Assembly (NCBI GenBank): GCA_004294225.1
Contig: REBA01000012.1
Location: 127,153 to 179,018, forward strand
Reading direction: 5' to 3'
Origin: Cytophagales bacterium
Lineage (GTDB): Bacteria > Bacteroidota > Bacteroidia > Cytophagales > Cytophagaceae
DNA length: 51,866 nt
A program made the position numbers and the translations under genes. Shown here one piece after another: positions 16,850 to 27,281 of the stretch (position 1 is its first letter; each line of letters begins with the position of its first letter). The notes beneath the pieces were generated by a model. That model was not told where the DNA came from and ran no database searches. It worked only from the letters and a program-made list of their open reading frames with translations.

Positions 16850-18409
16850 TTAACTTTCTTTTGTTATTCTTGAATGGAATTTTTGTTGAATAATTTCTTG
16901 AACAGATTTTTTTTCTATTTTACTTTCTAGCCAAGAAATAATATCAAAATAGATAAATGCTCTCTTTTCGTAGGGGCTATCTATAAGTGTGGTCAATTGG
17001 TTTTTAAGTTCCTGAAATTGAAATAATAAATCTTTATTGTCCATTTCTAAAGATAGATTTTTTAAGAATTTCAATACATATTTTTGAAATAATCGTAAAT
17101 CGTCTTTTTTCAATAGAAATCTATAAGTAGATATAATATAGTGTTTTATAACATCAAAGTTTTTTAACTCGTAATGGCAGACCAAATTCATTATTCTCGC
17201 AAAGCAATGTAAGTCTTCCCTTAAATCATGCTCTTGGCTATTGATTATTTTATGAAGTGTTTTGATAGACTGGCTATAATTGCCTGCCCCAAAATGCAAA
17301 CAAGCGATTTTATAATTCAATATCAGAGAGGAGTGTTTATCCAACATCATAATCAGGAGATTGAGTTCTTTTCCTTGTTGATTGATGATAATTTCTACAC
17401 CACTATTGAAATCACCAGTCATAAAGAATTTATTGATTTCATGGGTGTAGAAGTACTTTAGTAGTTTGATTCTTATGTTTTCATTAATTCTCACCTTGGG
17501 ATGAGAAGTGATGGATTGTAGTTTCTGGTTAGTTGCCACAAAATCAGTATATAAGAATAGTTTATATTGAGCAATCAATAGGTTGTTTAAAGCCTTAATG
17601 TATTCATCTGGCATATTTTCAATAAGTGGCTGCTCACTTTCAAATATTTCTTCTAATTTTTTTGAGTAGATATATCCATTATTAAAGTCTTGTAAAAAGA
17701 AATAATACCCTATATATAAGCGGTATAGATTTATTTTTTCAGCAATAGAGAGCTCTTGTTCTTGATAATAGGAAATGTTTTTATTGAAAAAATCTTTAAT
17801 TCTTTGATCATCTTTTTCATCTCTGATAAATCCAGATTTGGTATAAAACGAGTTGAGTTTGATGGATAAATTGGTAAAAGTGTTGATGTTATTTATTTGC
17901 TGGTTAAGCAATTGTACTTCTTCTACGATATTGTCCACATTGTTTTTTACATCGCTTATATTTTGCATGACCAAGCTTTTCTCGATTTTTAATATTTCTA
18001 ATTGTAACTCAAGATTTAAATGTGTTTGTGCCATTTTTTTTGCTTTGTCTATACATTTTTGTGCAGAAGTATAGAGTCTTCTTTCGATTAAGATTTGTAT
18101 ATAATCTATTTGTTCTCTGATTTGTATATCTTTAATTTTGGTGGTGTGGTACATCCTCAGAACTTGGAGTATTTTTTCAAACAGATAAGCTTTGAGGTTG
18201 GGTATTTGTGCTGCTTTGATAGAAGGCGACTTTGTTAAGTTGATTTCTTTGTTTAAGTCTTCTGAATTAGATATAAGGTCGAACAAAAGGATAATTTTTT
18301 TGTCTTCTGCTTCACTAGAGTTAGAAACCAAGACTTTAAAATACCTTTTTTCGTTTTTGCTTAATGATTTTATTAAGTCAAATAGCGTTTTTGATTTTAT
18401 TTTAGTCAT
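16850..18409 (-). CDS. Uncharacterised helical-repeat (TPR-like) cytoplasmic protein
   Basis: I do not recognise a named family. The 519-residue product has no signal peptide or membrane segment and is almost wholly helical, rich in K, I, L, N and Q. Features: an N-terminal helix-turn-helix-like stretch TLFDLIKSLSKNEKRYFKVL, and later helix pairs reminiscent of TPR units (YTSAQKCIDKAKKMAQ, GNYSQSIKTLHKIINS). Similar large helical proteins starting with L..SL...EK(R/K)YFK are widespread in Bacteroidota as hypothetical proteins. It is probably monocistronic, separated from the T9SS operon by 263 AT-rich bases in which I see no gene. The 278-bp gap to ilvB is likewise AT-rich without an evident RNA gene. 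Confidence 0.75.
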   Translation of the reverse strand: MTKIKSKTLFDLIKSLSKNEKRYFKVLVSNSSEAEDKKIILLFDLISNSEDLNKEINLTKSPSIKAAQIPNLKAYLFEKILQVLRMYHTTKIKDIQIREQIDYIQILIERRLYTSAQKCIDKAKKMAQTHLNLELQLEILKIEKSLVMQNISDVKNNVDNIVEEVQLLNQQINNINTFTNLSIKLNSFYTKSGFIRDEKDDQRIKDFFNKNISYYQEQELSIAEKINLYRLYIGYYFFLQDFNNGYIYSKKLEEIFESEQPLIENMPDEYIKALNNLLIAQYKLFLYTDFVATNQKLQSITSHPKVRINENIRIKLLKYFYTHEINKFFMTGDFNSGVEIIINQQGKELNLLIMMLDKHSSLILNYKIACLHFGAGNYSQSIKTLHKIINSQEHDLREDLHCFARIMNLVCHYELKNFDVIKHYIISTYRFLLKKDDLRLFQKYVLKFLKNLSLEMDNKDLLFQFQELKNQLTTLIDSPYEKRAFIYFDIISWLESKIEKKSVQEIIQQKFHSRITKES

Positions 18410-18687
18410 CGTATTTTAATTTTTAATAAATATCTAATATACAAAGTATTATTATAAGTTAATTATTTTTTGAATATGTAATTTAATCTTTATATATTTT
18501 ATTGTTTGAAATCGTAGAAAATATTTTTTTAAATATACTAATAATCAGTTTAATATATTATTTTTTTATTTTTCATAATACGTAATATTTCTATATTCTT
18601 TTCTTTTGAATAATAGATTTACTATTAATTTAGTTTCATTATCTAATTGTTCAATGAGTAATAAGTAGATATTAAAAACTATAAGCA

Positions 18688-20394
18688 ATGATAAAAAACG
18701 GAGCACAAGTTTTAGTAGCATGTTTAGAAGAACTAGGAGTAGAATATATTTTTGGTTATTCTGGAGGTGCCGCTTTACCAATATTTGATGCCTTAGTAGA
18801 TTCAAAGATTAAGCTTATCCTCACACGACATGAGCAAGGAGCTACTCATATGGCTGATGGATATGCTAGGGTTACAGGCAAACCAGGAGTAGTTTTAGTA
18901 ACAAGTGGCCCAGGTGCTACCAATGCAATCACTGGTGCTATGACTGCAGCAATGGATTCTATTCCAATGATTATTCTTACTGGTCAAGTACCTACAGCAC
19001 TTTTGGGAATGGATGCTTTTCAAGAAGCAGATGTTTTTGGTTTGTCTATGGCAACTGTAAAACACAATTATTTGGTAAAAAAAACTATAGACATTCCAAG
19101 AATTACCCATGAAGCTTTTCATATCGCTAGTTCAGGTCGTCCTGGTCCAGTATTAATAGATTTGCCTAAAGATGTAACTTCTGGCAAATACGAAGGCTCT
19201 TTTGATGGTAAACTTTCATTAGAAGGATATAAATTACCCCCCTTACCTTCAGAAGAATCAGTAAACGCAATAGTAAAACTATTGAACAATGCTCAAAAAC
19301 CCATCTTATTAGTTGGGCATGGAGCTTTAATATCTGGTGCTCATGAAGAAGTGTTTGAATTAGCGATGAAAATGAATGCTCCAGTAGTTACTACTCTATT
19401 GGCCAAAGGGGCATTCCCCGAAACTCATCCTTTATCATTAGGCATGTTGGGTATGTATGGTACTGCTTATGCCAATAAAGCCATGTTGGAGTGTGATTTA
19501 GTAATGTCAATAGGTTCGAGATGGGACGATAGAATCAATGGTAATCCAAAGAAATTTTGTTTAAAAGCAAAGAAAATACATATCGATATTGACCCTGCGG
19601 AAATTAATAAAATTATTGTCCCTGATGCACATATTGTAGGTGATGCCAAGGCAGTGTTGAAGGAGATTATACCTCAAATTATACCTCAAAATACCAAGTC
19701 ATGGGTAGCTTTTACTCAGGATTTAAAAGTTAAATATCCACTGACTTACTCCACCAATAATGGTTTGACAGCTCAGCAAGTAATAGATGCCTCCTATAAA
19801 ATAAGCAAAGGAAAGGCAATTGTTACCACCGATGTAGGTCAGCATCAGATGTGGGCTGCACAATTTTATCTAAATGATAGCCCAGATACTTGGCTATCTT
19901 CTGGAGGTGCTGGTACAATGGGATTTGGCTTCCCGTCTGCGATAGGTGCTCAGTTGGGTAAACCTAATGAAATGGTCATAGCAATAGTGGGCGACGGAGG
20001 ATTTCAGATGACTTTGGCAGAATTGTCTACTGCTGCTATTAATAAATTGCCAATTAAGATTTTAGTAATTGACAATAAGTATCTTGGGATGGTTCGCCAG
20101 TGGCAAGAATTGTTTTTAGACAACAGATATTCTGGCGTTGATATGGTGGGAAATCCAGATTTTGTAAAATTAGCCGAAGCATATGGCGTAAAAGCTTTTC
20201 ATATTGACAAAGTAGATAAGGTCGATCAAGTATTAGAAGCAGCATTTGCATATAATGAAGGTCCTTGTCTAATTCATGCAGAAGTAATCAAAGAAGACAA
20301 TGTTTACCCAATGGTACCTGCTGGAGCATCTCTTGAAGAGATGGTGTTGTGCCCACCTACTGAAAAAATGGCAATGCCAGATGGTAGCACCTAA
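18688..20394 (+). CDS. ilvB: Acetolactate synthase large (catalytic) subunit
   Basis: Thiamine-diphosphate enzyme making 2-acetolactate or 2-aceto-2-hydroxybutyrate, the first common step of branched-chain amino acid synthesis. The 568-residue product contains the ThDP-activating glutamate in [19 protein letters not shown] (Glu49), [10 protein letters not shown], the FAD-region middle domain ([16 protein letters not shown]) and the ThDP/metal motif [15 protein letters not shown] with IDN. The pattern [11 protein letters not shown] is typical of biosynthetic AHAS. A small-subunit gene follows after 49 bp, supporting the biosynthetic rather than catabolic type. No ilvC, ilvD or leu genes are adjacent, which is unusual for a biosynthetic pair. 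Confidence 0.95.
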   Translation: MIKNGAQVLVACLEELGVEYIFGYSGGAALPIFDALVDSKIKLILTRHEQGATHMADGYARVTGKPGVVLVTSGPGATNAITGAMTAAMDSIPMIILTGQVPTALLGMDAFQEADVFGLSMATVKHNYLVKKTIDIPRITHEAFHIASSGRPGPVLIDLPKDVTSGKYEGSFDGKLSLEGYKLPPLPSEESVNAIVKLLNNAQKPILLVGHGALISGAHEEVFELAMKMNAPVVTTLLAKGAFPETHPLSLGMLGMYGTAYANKAMLECDLVMSIGSRWDDRINGNPKKFCLKAKKIHIDIDPAEINKIIVPDAHIVGDAKAVLKEIIPQIIPQNTKSWVAFTQDLKVKYPLTYSTNNGLTAQQVIDASYKISKGKAIVTTDVGQHQMWAAQFYLNDSPDTWLSSGGAGTMGFGFPSAIGAQLGKPNEMVIAIVGDGGFQMTLAELSTAAINKLPIKILVIDNKYLGMVRQWQELFLDNRYSGVDMVGNPDFVKLAEAYGVKAFHIDKVDKVDQVLEAAFAYNEGPCLIHAEVIKEDNVYPMVPAGASLEEMVLCPPTEKMAMPDGST

Positions 20395-20443
20395 TCTGGT
20401 ATATAATTTTATTATGGTTCATCATTTTTATTAAAATATTTAT

Positions 20444-20728
20444 ATGGAATACTCAAAAAAATTATCAATAAAATTTATCAATAGACAAGGAAATATAATT
20501 AGAGTAGCTCTTGTGCTTGAGCGAAGAGGCTATTCAATAAAATCCTTAAATATATATGCACTTAATGATGATTCAGGATATTCAGAAATGCACCTTGAAA
20601 TTAGAGGAGAGGAAACTCGGCTTGAACAAATTAAAAAGCAGCTTTCTAAACTAATAGACATTATAGAAGTGAAAGACCTAGCAAAAGCAGAAGATGTAGT
20701 TCCTTCTGTGGCATTTGCTAAAAATTAA
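20444..20728 (+). CDS. ilvN: Acetolactate synthase small (regulatory) subunit, ACT domain only
   Basis: A 94-residue ACT-domain protein (KLSIKFINRQGNIIRVALVLERRGYSIKSLNIYAL... MHLEIRGEETRLEQIKKQLSKLIDIIEVKDL). It should bind the large subunit and mediate activation and valine feedback. Its length resembles the short E. coli IlvN rather than the 160-residue IlvH type, so the second, C-terminal domain is lacking. It is 49 bp after ilvB. The call rests on the ACT pattern plus the neighbour. Confidence 0.88.
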   Translation: MEYSKKLSIKFINRQGNIIRVALVLERRGYSIKSLNIYALNDDSGYSEMHLEIRGEETRLEQIKKQLSKLIDIIEVKDLAKAEDVVPSVAFAKN

Positions 20729-20799
20729 TTGTTATTATTGATTTATCGATTTTTTCTTTATTATATTCATCTATTATTCATAGATAATTATAATTAATA

Positions 20800-21354
20800 A
20801 TGGTTGCTCAACTTATTTTACCTCTAGTATTATTTTTTCTTACCCTGATTAATGCCCCAGTTTATTCATTTATTAGTAAAAAAGATAATGATACCACATC
20901 GACTGAACCTAAGGTAACAATAGGCCTTGGAGCTGGGCTAAATTATGGAGGTTTTGGTGTTCAAGGAGGTTTTCAGCCAATCCCATATATAAGAGCTATT
21001 GCTGGCTATGGCACTAACCTGATTGATATGAACTATAATTTAGGTTTGCAGTTTAGACTTCGCCCCAATAAAAGATTCTGTCCAACAATTAGTTATATGT
21101 ATGGGTATAATGCTGCTATTTTCAATAAGGAATTTACCGAGCAAAGCAAATCTTTTGACGGAAGTACTTTAGGTGCAGGGATTGAATTTTGGAATCAAAA
21201 AAAATCTAAAGCACTATTTTTTCAGGTTTTCTTACCCATTAGAAGTATTGCCTATGAAAACTCTAGTCTTACTTCTGATGCTACTTTATTTTACAATACG
21301 CTTAATTCAAATCCAATATTATTAAGCATAGGAGTGCATTTTGGGATAAGATAA
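20800..21354 (+). CDS. Predicted small outer-membrane beta-barrel protein
   Basis: Function unknown. The 184-residue product has an N-terminal hydrophobic stretch (about 1-25), then a polar linker and alternating barrel-like strands rich in aromatic and glycine residues (VTIGLGAGLNYGGFGVQGGF, MNYNLGLQFRLRP, SISYMYGYN-like segment, TLGAGIEFWNQ), ending IGVHFGIR with a charged terminal residue rather than the usual terminal phenylalanine. It follows ilvN by 71 bp but no metabolic link is apparent. It converges with hemB, 14 bp away. Confidence 0.65.
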   Translation: MVAQLILPLVLFFLTLINAPVYSFISKKDNDTTSTEPKVTIGLGAGLNYGGFGVQGGFQPIPYIRAIAGYGTNLIDMNYNLGLQFRLRPNKRFCPTISYMYGYNAAIFNKEFTEQSKSFDGSTLGAGIEFWNQKKSKALFFQVFLPIRSIAYENSSLTSDATLFYNTLNSNPILLSIGVHFGIR

Positions 21355-21368
21355 TTTTCTTTGTTTTC

Positions 21369-22337
21369 TTATTTCTTCTTACCAATTGCAAACTCTTTTG
21401 CAAAATAACTCAAAATAATTTTTGCACCTGCTCTTTTGATACTCAGTAAGATTTCTTGCATGGTTTTTTCGCCATCTATCCAACCATTTTGGGTAGCAGC
21501 TTTGACCATGGCATATTCACCACTCACATTGTAGGCTGCAATGGGTACTTCAAAATTATCGTAAAGCAGTTTGATTACATCTAGGTATGCTAGAGCTGGT
21601 TTTACCATTAGAAAGTCAGCTCCTTCAACTAAGTCTAATTCTGCTTCAATCAAAGCCTCTGACTGGTTAGCAGGATCCATCTGGTATGTTTTTTTATCCC
21701 CTAATTTAGGGGCGGAATCTAGAGCATCTCTGAATGGTCCATAGAAAGCACTAGCATATTTTGCGGTATATGCCATAATGCTGGTGTTTTCAAAGCCTTG
21801 TTCGTCTAGAGCATCTCTCAGAAAGCCAACTCTTCCATCCATCATATCTGAAGGCCCAATGATATCAGCTCCAGCTGCTGCTTGTTCTAATGCCATTCTG
21901 CTAAGTATCGGGAGAGTAGCATCGTTAAGAATTTCCCCGTTTTCTACCAATCCATCATGTCCGTCTATGCTGTATGGATCCATGGCTACGTCTGTCATGA
22001 GACAACATTCAGGGAATTCTTTTTTTATTGCTTTGATGGTTTTAATATATAATCCTTTAGGATTAAAGCTTTCGGAAGCAAATTTATCTTTTTTTGATTC
22101 TGGTAGATGAGGAAATAATGCAAACGCTGTCAAGTCTAATTTCATGCAAGACTCAATTTCTTTGAGGATTAAATCTGGGCTTAATCGTGAAATGCCAGGC
22201 ATTGATTTAATAGGTGTAGTAGAAGCTTTGCCTTCAGTAACAAATAGCGGGAAAATCAAATCTGCTACTTGTACTTCGTGCTCTCTTACTAAATTCCTAA
22301 TGGTATTCGATTTTCTATTTCTTCTTGGACGACGCAT
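21369..22337 (-). CDS. hemB: Porphobilinogen synthase (delta-aminolevulinate dehydratase), magnesium type
   Basis: Condenses two 5-aminolevulinate molecules to porphobilinogen in heme synthesis. The 322-residue product has both active-site lysines, in YTAKYASAFYGPFRDA (Lys193) and FLMVKPALAYLD (Lys246). At the metal site, where zinc enzymes carry three cysteines, it reads DVAMDPYSIDGHDGLV (about 116-131), with aspartates, so it belongs to the magnesium-dependent class. The N-terminal RRPRRNRKS is typical. It is the last gene of a hemE-rocD-hemB run on this strand, 11 bp after rocD. Confidence 0.96.
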   Translation of the reverse strand: MRRPRRNRKSNTIRNLVREHEVQVADLIFPLFVTEGKASTTPIKSMPGISRLSPDLILKEIESCMKLDLTAFALFPHLPESKKDKFASESFNPKGLYIKTIKAIKKEFPECCLMTDVAMDPYSIDGHDGLVENGEILNDATLPILSRMALEQAAAGADIIGPSDMMDGRVGFLRDALDEQGFENTSIMAYTAKYASAFYGPFRDALDSAPKLGDKKTYQMDPANQSEALIEAELDLVEGADFLMVKPALAYLDVIKLLYDNFEVPIAAYNVSGEYAMVKAATQNGWIDGEKTMQEILLSIKRAGAKIILSYFAKEFAIGKKK

Positions 22338-22348
22338 TTAAGTTATTA

Positions 22349-23584
22349 TTAGAATTCTAAAATAGTTTTTTCGATGATATCACAACATTGTAATAGTTGC
22401 TCTTCATTGATGACTAAAGGAGGAGCGAATCTAATAATGTCACCATGGGTTGGTTTTGCTAATAAGCCATTTTCTTTTAAAGCAACACAAACGTCCCAGG
22501 CAGTTCTGCCGTCTTCAGTTGGTTTGATTACGATTGCATTCAGTAGGCCTTTCCCTCTAACTAAGGTAACAATTGAAGATTTTTTTTGTAAATCATTCAT
22601 TCTGTTTCTAAAAATCTCTCCCATTTTAGCTGCATTTTCAATGAGTTTTTCTTCTTTGATAATCTTAAGTGCAGTCATTGTTATATTTGCAGCAATAGGA
22701 TTTCCGCCAAAAGTTGAGCCATGTTCGCCAGGTTTGATGACCAACATAACTTCATCGTCTGCTAGCACAGCCGATACAGGATACATTCCACCAGAAAGTG
22801 CCTTTCCTAGAATTAGAATGTCTGCTTTTACGTCCTCATGGTCTGAGGCTAATAATTTTCCAGTACGCCCAATGCCGGTCTGCACTTCATCCATCATCAT
22901 GAGTACATTGTATTTTTTACACAGTTCTTCAGATTTTTTTAAATACCCTTCGGAGGGCATAAATACTCCCGCTTCACCTTGTATAGGCTCTAGCCAGAAT
23001 CCACAAACGTTAGGATTTTTTAGAGCAGTTTCTAAAGCTTCTAAATCGTTATAGGGGATAATTTGGTAACCTGGCATATAAGGCCCGAAATTGTTTCTTG
23101 AATCTGGGTCAGTAGATGCAGAGATAATGCCTATGGTTCTACCATGAAAGTTTCTTTCTACAGCAATAATGATGGCTTCATTAGAAGGAATACCTTTTTT
23201 GGTATAGCCCCATTTTCGAGCTAATTTAATTGCAGTTTCATTGGCTTCGGCACCAGAGTTCATCATTAGTACTTTTTGATAGCCAAATAAATTACAAATA
23301 TACTCTTCACATTTGCCCAGTTTGTTATTGTAGAAAGCCCTAGAAGTAAGTGCCAATGTGCTGGCTTGTTCAATCATAGCATTGACTAAGCGAGGATGGC
23401 AATGACCTTGGTTCACTGCACTATAAGCTGACAGAAAATCAAAATACTTTTTTCCTTCGACATCCCAGACATAAACGCCCTGACCTTTGGCTAACACAAC
23501 TGGAAGGGGGTGGTAATTGTGTGCACCATATTTGTCTTCTAGGTCTATTGATTCTTGAGAAAGTGAAAAGGTTTTGTTGAGCAT
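22349..23584 (-). CDS. rocD: Ornithine-oxo-acid aminotransferase
   Basis: PLP enzyme converting ornithine and 2-oxoglutarate to glutamate semialdehyde and glutamate, in the cytoplasm. The 411-residue product begins with the RocD hallmark [13 protein letters not shown] and has [48 protein letters not shown] and the PLP lysine in [16 protein letters not shown] (Lys261), then [11 protein letters not shown]. This is closer to ornithine aminotransferase than to acetylornithine or glutamate-1-semialdehyde enzymes. Its place between two heme genes is 68 bp downstream of hemE; functional connection is not obvious. Confidence 0.94.
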   Translation of the reverse strand: MLNKTFSLSQESIDLEDKYGAHNYHPLPVVLAKGQGVYVWDVEGKKYFDFLSAYSAVNQGHCHPRLVNAMIEQASTLALTSRAFYNNKLGKCEEYICNLFGYQKVLMMNSGAEANETAIKLARKWGYTKKGIPSNEAIIIAVERNFHGRTIGIISASTDPDSRNNFGPYMPGYQIIPYNDLEALETALKNPNVCGFWLEPIQGEAGVFMPSEGYLKKSEELCKKYNVLMMMDEVQTGIGRTGKLLASDHEDVKADILILGKALSGGMYPVSAVLADDEVMLVIKPGEHGSTFGGNPIAANITMTALKIIKEEKLIENAAKMGEIFRNRMNDLQKKSSIVTLVRGKGLLNAIVIKPTEDGRTAWDVCVALKENGLLAKPTHGDIIRFAPPLVINEEQLLQCCDIIEKTILEF

Positions 23585-23652
23585 TTTTATTTTATTGATT
23601 TAATAAGATGATTTTTAAAATCTATTTTGAAGTGCTAATAAATGTGTTTGGT

Positions 23653-24693
23653 TTAAACTACTAGTGCAAATTGATGTTCCTTTACTGCATCAACAAAACA
23701 TCGTACTTTGTCTTTTTCTGTATCAGGATAAACACCATGCCCAAGGTTAGCTATATGTTGGTGATTCCCGAATTTGTTCAACATATTTTGAGTGTGTTTT
23801 TTTATTTCACTAAAAGAAGTGTAGAGTACGCAGGGGTCTAAATTGCCTTGAAGGGTTTTTTTGTTTCCAATTAATGCTCTAGATTCTTCTATATCCATGT
23901 TCCAGTCTAGTCCTATTGTTTCACAGTTTAATAAACCAAGTTGTTTGCGAGCGAAAAAAGCACCTTTGGCGAAAATAGTGGTAGGAACTTCTGTGATTGC
24001 ATCACAGATTTTTGAAATATAAGGTAGAGAGAATTCGTTGTACTGTTCGGGACTTAATATACCTGCCCAAGAATCAAATATCTGCACTAAATCTGCGCCA
24101 GAGGCTATTTGTTTTTTAAGATAAGCTATAGTTACTGTAGTGATCTTTTCTAACAAAAGGTGAGATAAAGTGGGGTCTGAATAAAGCATTTTTTTTGCAT
24201 TAGAGAAAGTTTTTGAGCCATGCCCTTCTACCATATATGCAAATATTGTCCAAGGAGCACCTGCAAAACCAATAAGAGGAACTCTTCCTGCAAGTTCTTT
24301 TTTGGTAATTTTGATAGCTTCATAAACATATTCCAGCTCTAATTCTGCTTCTAATACTCTTAAAGAGTTGACATCCGAAAGATTATTTATTTTCTTTGGA
24401 AACCAGGGTCCTTTGGCTTCTGGCATTTCATAGGTTAATCCCATTGCTTCTGGAACTACTAGAATGTCAGAAAATATGATAGCGGCATCTACATTTAAAA
24501 TATCTACAGGCTGAAGTGTAACTTCTGCTGCAAGGGAAGGTGTAGTGGCCAATTCTTTGAACCCACTTAGTTTTTCTCTTATTGCTCTGTATTCAGGTAG
24601 AATTCTTCCAGCCTGTCTCATTAGCCAAACAGGTGTTCGCTCTGCTTTTTCGCCTCTAGCAACTCTTAATATTAAATCGTTTTTAAATTTCAT
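23653..24693 (-). CDS. hemE: Uroporphyrinogen decarboxylase
   Basis: Decarboxylates the four acetate side chains of uroporphyrinogen III to coproporphyrinogen III. The 346-residue product has [17 protein letters not shown], in which the invariant arginines bind substrate, [12 protein letters not shown] with the catalytic aspartate, [16 protein letters not shown], and [19 protein letters not shown]. The ATG at 24693 is chosen; an in-frame TTG two codons upstream is less likely. It heads hemE-rocD-hemB and is divergent from the sugar transporter gene with 110 bp between. Confidence 0.96.
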   Translation of the reverse strand: MKFKNDLILRVARGEKAERTPVWLMRQAGRILPEYRAIREKLSGFKELATTPSLAAEVTLQPVDILNVDAAIIFSDILVVPEAMGLTYEMPEAKGPWFPKKINNLSDVNSLRVLEAELELEYVYEAIKITKKELAGRVPLIGFAGAPWTIFAYMVEGHGSKTFSNAKKMLYSDPTLSHLLLEKITTVTIAYLKKQIASGADLVQIFDSWAGILSPEQYNEFSLPYISKICDAITEVPTTIFAKGAFFARKQLGLLNCETIGLDWNMDIEESRALIGNKKTLQGNLDPCVLYTSFSEIKKHTQNMLNKFGNHQHIANLGHGVYPDTEKDKVRCFVDAVKEHQFALVV

Positions 24694-24803
24694 ACCCAAA
24701 ATTAACTATAAATTGAATTTGATTTTCTTTTCTGGAAGATAAATATTTTAATGAGGATTTTTTTTTTATAACTTGTAGGCTTCATTTAAAAATAATATAA
24801 TTC

Positions 24804-26111
24804 ATGGCTTTAATACAACAATCTTCATCTTCAAATTCCAATTACAAGGAGGGGGTAAATTATACTACACCGTTTATAGTAATTACTTGCCTGTTTTTTA
24901 TGTGGGCAATGATTACTAATGCAAATGATATTTTGATTCCTCACTTGAAGCGTGCATGTAATCTTACCGATTTTCAATCTTCCTTTGTTCAGTTTTTCTT
25001 TTTTGGTGCGTATTTTTTAATGTCTATACCAGCTTCAAAGATTTTATCAAAATATGGTTATAAAAAAGGTATTATCATTGGTCTTTCTCTAATGATGTTT
25101 GGAGCTTTATTATTTATTCCCTCGGCAATGACTTTGCAGTATTCGATGTTTCTTATTGCACTATTTTTCTTGGGTTCTGGGGTTACTTTACTTCAAGTTG
25201 CCGCTAATCCATATGTATCTTTGCTTGGTAAACCTGAGACTGCTTCTACCAGATTAAATCTTGCTCAAGGATTCAACTCTCTTGGGGCTGCGATTGCTCC
25301 ATTTCTTTTCGGAAGTTTAATTTTATCTGAGAGTTCTCTTTCTGAAGATGCTTTTAAAGCTTTGGATGAGGCTGCTCAATTAACTTATAGACTAAGTGAA
25401 GCCAGCACTGTAATATACCCATATATTGGCTTGGCAGTTGCGGTGCTTCTATTAGCAGGGTTGATTTATTTTTCTAATCTACCTACTATTGAAGGAGAGC
25501 AGCAAGATGTAATAACGGAGGGAAGCGGTGATGTAATTTCTGGTAAAACTAGTGTCTGGCAATATAGTCATCTTACTTTGGGAGTTATAGCTATATTTGC
25601 TTATGTAGGTGCAGAGGTTGCTATAGGAAGCTTTCTAATTAAATTTGCTGGTCAAGAGAATATTGCGAATTTGAAAGAAATTGATGCAAAAAATTTCCCT
25701 ACCTATTATATGCTGGGTGCGATGATAGGTCGTTTTTTAGGATCTGCATTGATGACTAAAATTAATCCTAGAATAGCTATTGGTTTTAGTGCTGGATTAG
25801 CTACACTTTTGTTGCTTATAGGAATGTTTACTGAAGGGTATATAGCTCTATATGCGGTCACCGCAGTCGGATTATTTAACTCCATTTTGTTTCCTACAAT
25901 TTTTACTTCTGCTATTGAAAGATTAGGTAAATTCACACAACAAGCTTCTTCATATCTTGTTATGGCCATTGTTGGAGGTGCTTTTATTCCTCCAATCATG
26001 GGTTACGTTTCTGATTTAAGAAATATTCAGTTTGCATTCATAGTTCCTATGCTTTGCTATGCTTATATTTTGTTTTATGGATTTGTAGGTTCAAAAGTAA
26101 AGGTAGAATAA
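24804..26111 (+). CDS. Sugar:proton symporter, MFS FucP/GluP family
   Basis: Twelve-helix major facilitator permease for L-fucose or glucose/galactose. The 435-residue sequence has the FucP-family N-terminal NANDILIPHLKRACNLTDFQSSFVQFFFFGAYFLMS, in which the NDI...P and FQ residues are characteristic, LLQVAANPYVSLLG, and GFNSLGAAIAPFLFGSLI. Substrate cannot be decided from motifs; a GH29 fucosidase and a mutarotase 11 kb away make fucose plausible. Its stop codon lies inside the long hairpin shared with the convergent caspase gene. Confidence 0.88.
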   Translation: MALIQQSSSSNSNYKEGVNYTTPFIVITCLFFMWAMITNANDILIPHLKRACNLTDFQSSFVQFFFFGAYFLMSIPASKILSKYGYKKGIIIGLSLMMFGALLFIPSAMTLQYSMFLIALFFLGSGVTLLQVAANPYVSLLGKPETASTRLNLAQGFNSLGAAIAPFLFGSLILSESSLSEDAFKALDEAAQLTYRLSEASTVIYPYIGLAVAVLLLAGLIYFSNLPTIEGEQQDVITEGSGDVISGKTSVWQYSHLTLGVIAIFAYVGAEVAIGSFLIKFAGQENIANLKEIDAKNFPTYYMLGAMIGRFLGSALMTKINPRIAIGFSAGLATLLLLIGMFTEGYIALYAVTAVGLFNSILFPTIFTSAIERLGKFTQQASSYLVMAIVGGAFIPPIMGYVSDLRNIQFAFIVPMLCYAYILFYGFVGSKVKVE

Positions 26112-26174
26112 GAAACAAGGTCATAAAAAAAGGAGCATTAGAAAATGCTCCTTTTTTATGACCTTGTTTCTTAT
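26108..26174. terminator. Long bidirectional hairpin containing both convergent stop codons
   Basis: Left arm 26108-26139 pairs with right arm 26144-26174 across a four-base AGAA loop. The arms match throughout except for one extra A in the left A7 run against T6. The stem therefore includes the TAA of the sugar transporter (26109-26111) and the TAA of the caspase gene (26173-26171). GGAGCATT/AATGCTCC followed by T6 is a standard terminator in each direction. Confidence 0.9.
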
Positions 26175-27250
26175 CTTTTGATGAATACAAAATCTCCTCC
26201 CTCATCTCCAGATTCTTTAATAACTCCAAATTGAGGTATTTGTCCATTGGCACTATTGTTCATAACGGCTATTTTGAAACTTCCAAAAAGCTGTTCTGTG
26301 CCTAAAAAGGTTTCTTGATTTTCTGAAAGTCTTTTACATAAATATTCTATAAATACACTTTTATCTGGAACGCTTTTCATAGCACCGCTGGTCATGGCTT
26401 GGCGACTAGGAGTTTTAAATAATTCCAAAGCCACATTGGCCTCAGTAGAATGGGTAAATGCTTCTCTAGTTTTGAAGATACTCCCACTAAAGCAGGCATC
26501 TGCGATAAGCAATGTGTGTTTAGAATTGATACCTCCTATGTAATCTCTCAAATCGCTGTTAGAGAACCAATCTGAACGATCGTTTTGCCTAGCATTTTTT
26601 GGCAGCCAATACCCTTTTTTTAATTGATTATCCCATATTCCATGACCTGCATAGAAGATTAATAAATTATCATTTGGGGTAATTTTTTGTGCAAGTTTAT
26701 CAAAAGACCTAATTATTTCTGCCCTATCTGGGTTTTGAAGAAAGTTGATATTGGGTTGGTCAAAAGTGTATTTTTCAGATAAGATTTTAATGATTTTTTT
26801 CGCATCGTTTATTGGGTGGTCTAAATCATTGATAGAGTTGTCCATATAATCTTGATTCGCTATTACTAATGCATAATTTTTAATGTCTTTCATTTTGCTA
26901 GTAATGTATTCTTTTTGATCATCTACTGGCTTAGAGTTAGTAGTATTGATAGGTGTGGCGGGGGCATTGCTCGAATTTTCTGCAACTGCTTTTGATTCAG
27001 CCTTAATAGGTGTTGCAATAGTTTCTGTTTTTTCGAGTGTGATACTTTTTATTTCAGATTTTTGTTTTACATACCTAGGTCCATCAAGAAATTCCCATTT
27101 TTTATACCTTACAGCATAGGTATCATTGAGCAATATTTTGCATTTGATAATCTCTCCTGTTTTGAGATGAATCAAATCTTGGGCTTTGCTTTTGTTTTGA
27201 ATAAAAACAAAGAAGCTTATTAGGATAAGAATATTGAACGTTGATTTCAT
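26171..27250 (-). CDS. Secreted caspase-family (peptidase C14) protein
   Basis: A 359-residue exported protein: signal peptide to about residue 23, a short N-terminal domain (DLIHLKTGEIIKCKILL...VRYKKWEF), a low-complexity linker (about 75-112), then a caspase-like domain (about 123-355). Opening strand NYALVIANQDY, catalytic His203 in LLIFYAGHGIWD, catalytic Cys253 in LLIADACFSGSIF, and RQAMTSGAMK near the substrate pocket. Both catalytic residues are present, so it is likely active, with lysine/arginine (metacaspase or gingipain-like) or other specificity undetermined. The short N-terminal domain resembles that of the outer-membrane protein encoded 31 bp upstream, implying a shared location or partner. 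The target is unknown. Confidence 0.85.
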   Translation of the reverse strand: MKSTFNILILISFFVFIQNKSKAQDLIHLKTGEIIKCKILLNDTYAVRYKKWEFLDGPRYVKQKSEIKSITLEKTETIATPIKAESKAVAENSSNAPATPINTTNSKPVDDQKEYITSKMKDIKNYALVIANQDYMDNSINDLDHPINDAKKIIKILSEKYTFDQPNINFLQNPDRAEIIRSFDKLAQKITPNDNLLIFYAGHGIWDNQLKKGYWLPKNARQNDRSDWFSNSDLRDYIGGINSKHTLLIADACFSGSIFKTREAFTHSTEANVALELFKTPSRQAMTSGAMKSVPDKSVFIEYLCKRLSENQETFLGTEQLFGSFKIAVMNNSANGQIPQFGVIKESGDEGGDFVFIKR

Positions 27251-27281
27251 GTTTTTTAATTAATATTTCTAAAAATTTAAA

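Noticed and set aside
22374-23054. A 226-codon plus-strand ORF opposite rocD
   Set aside because: It lies wholly antisense to rocD, whose translation shows every family motif, and has no start context or recognisable protein; long antisense frames are expected opposite a conserved gene.
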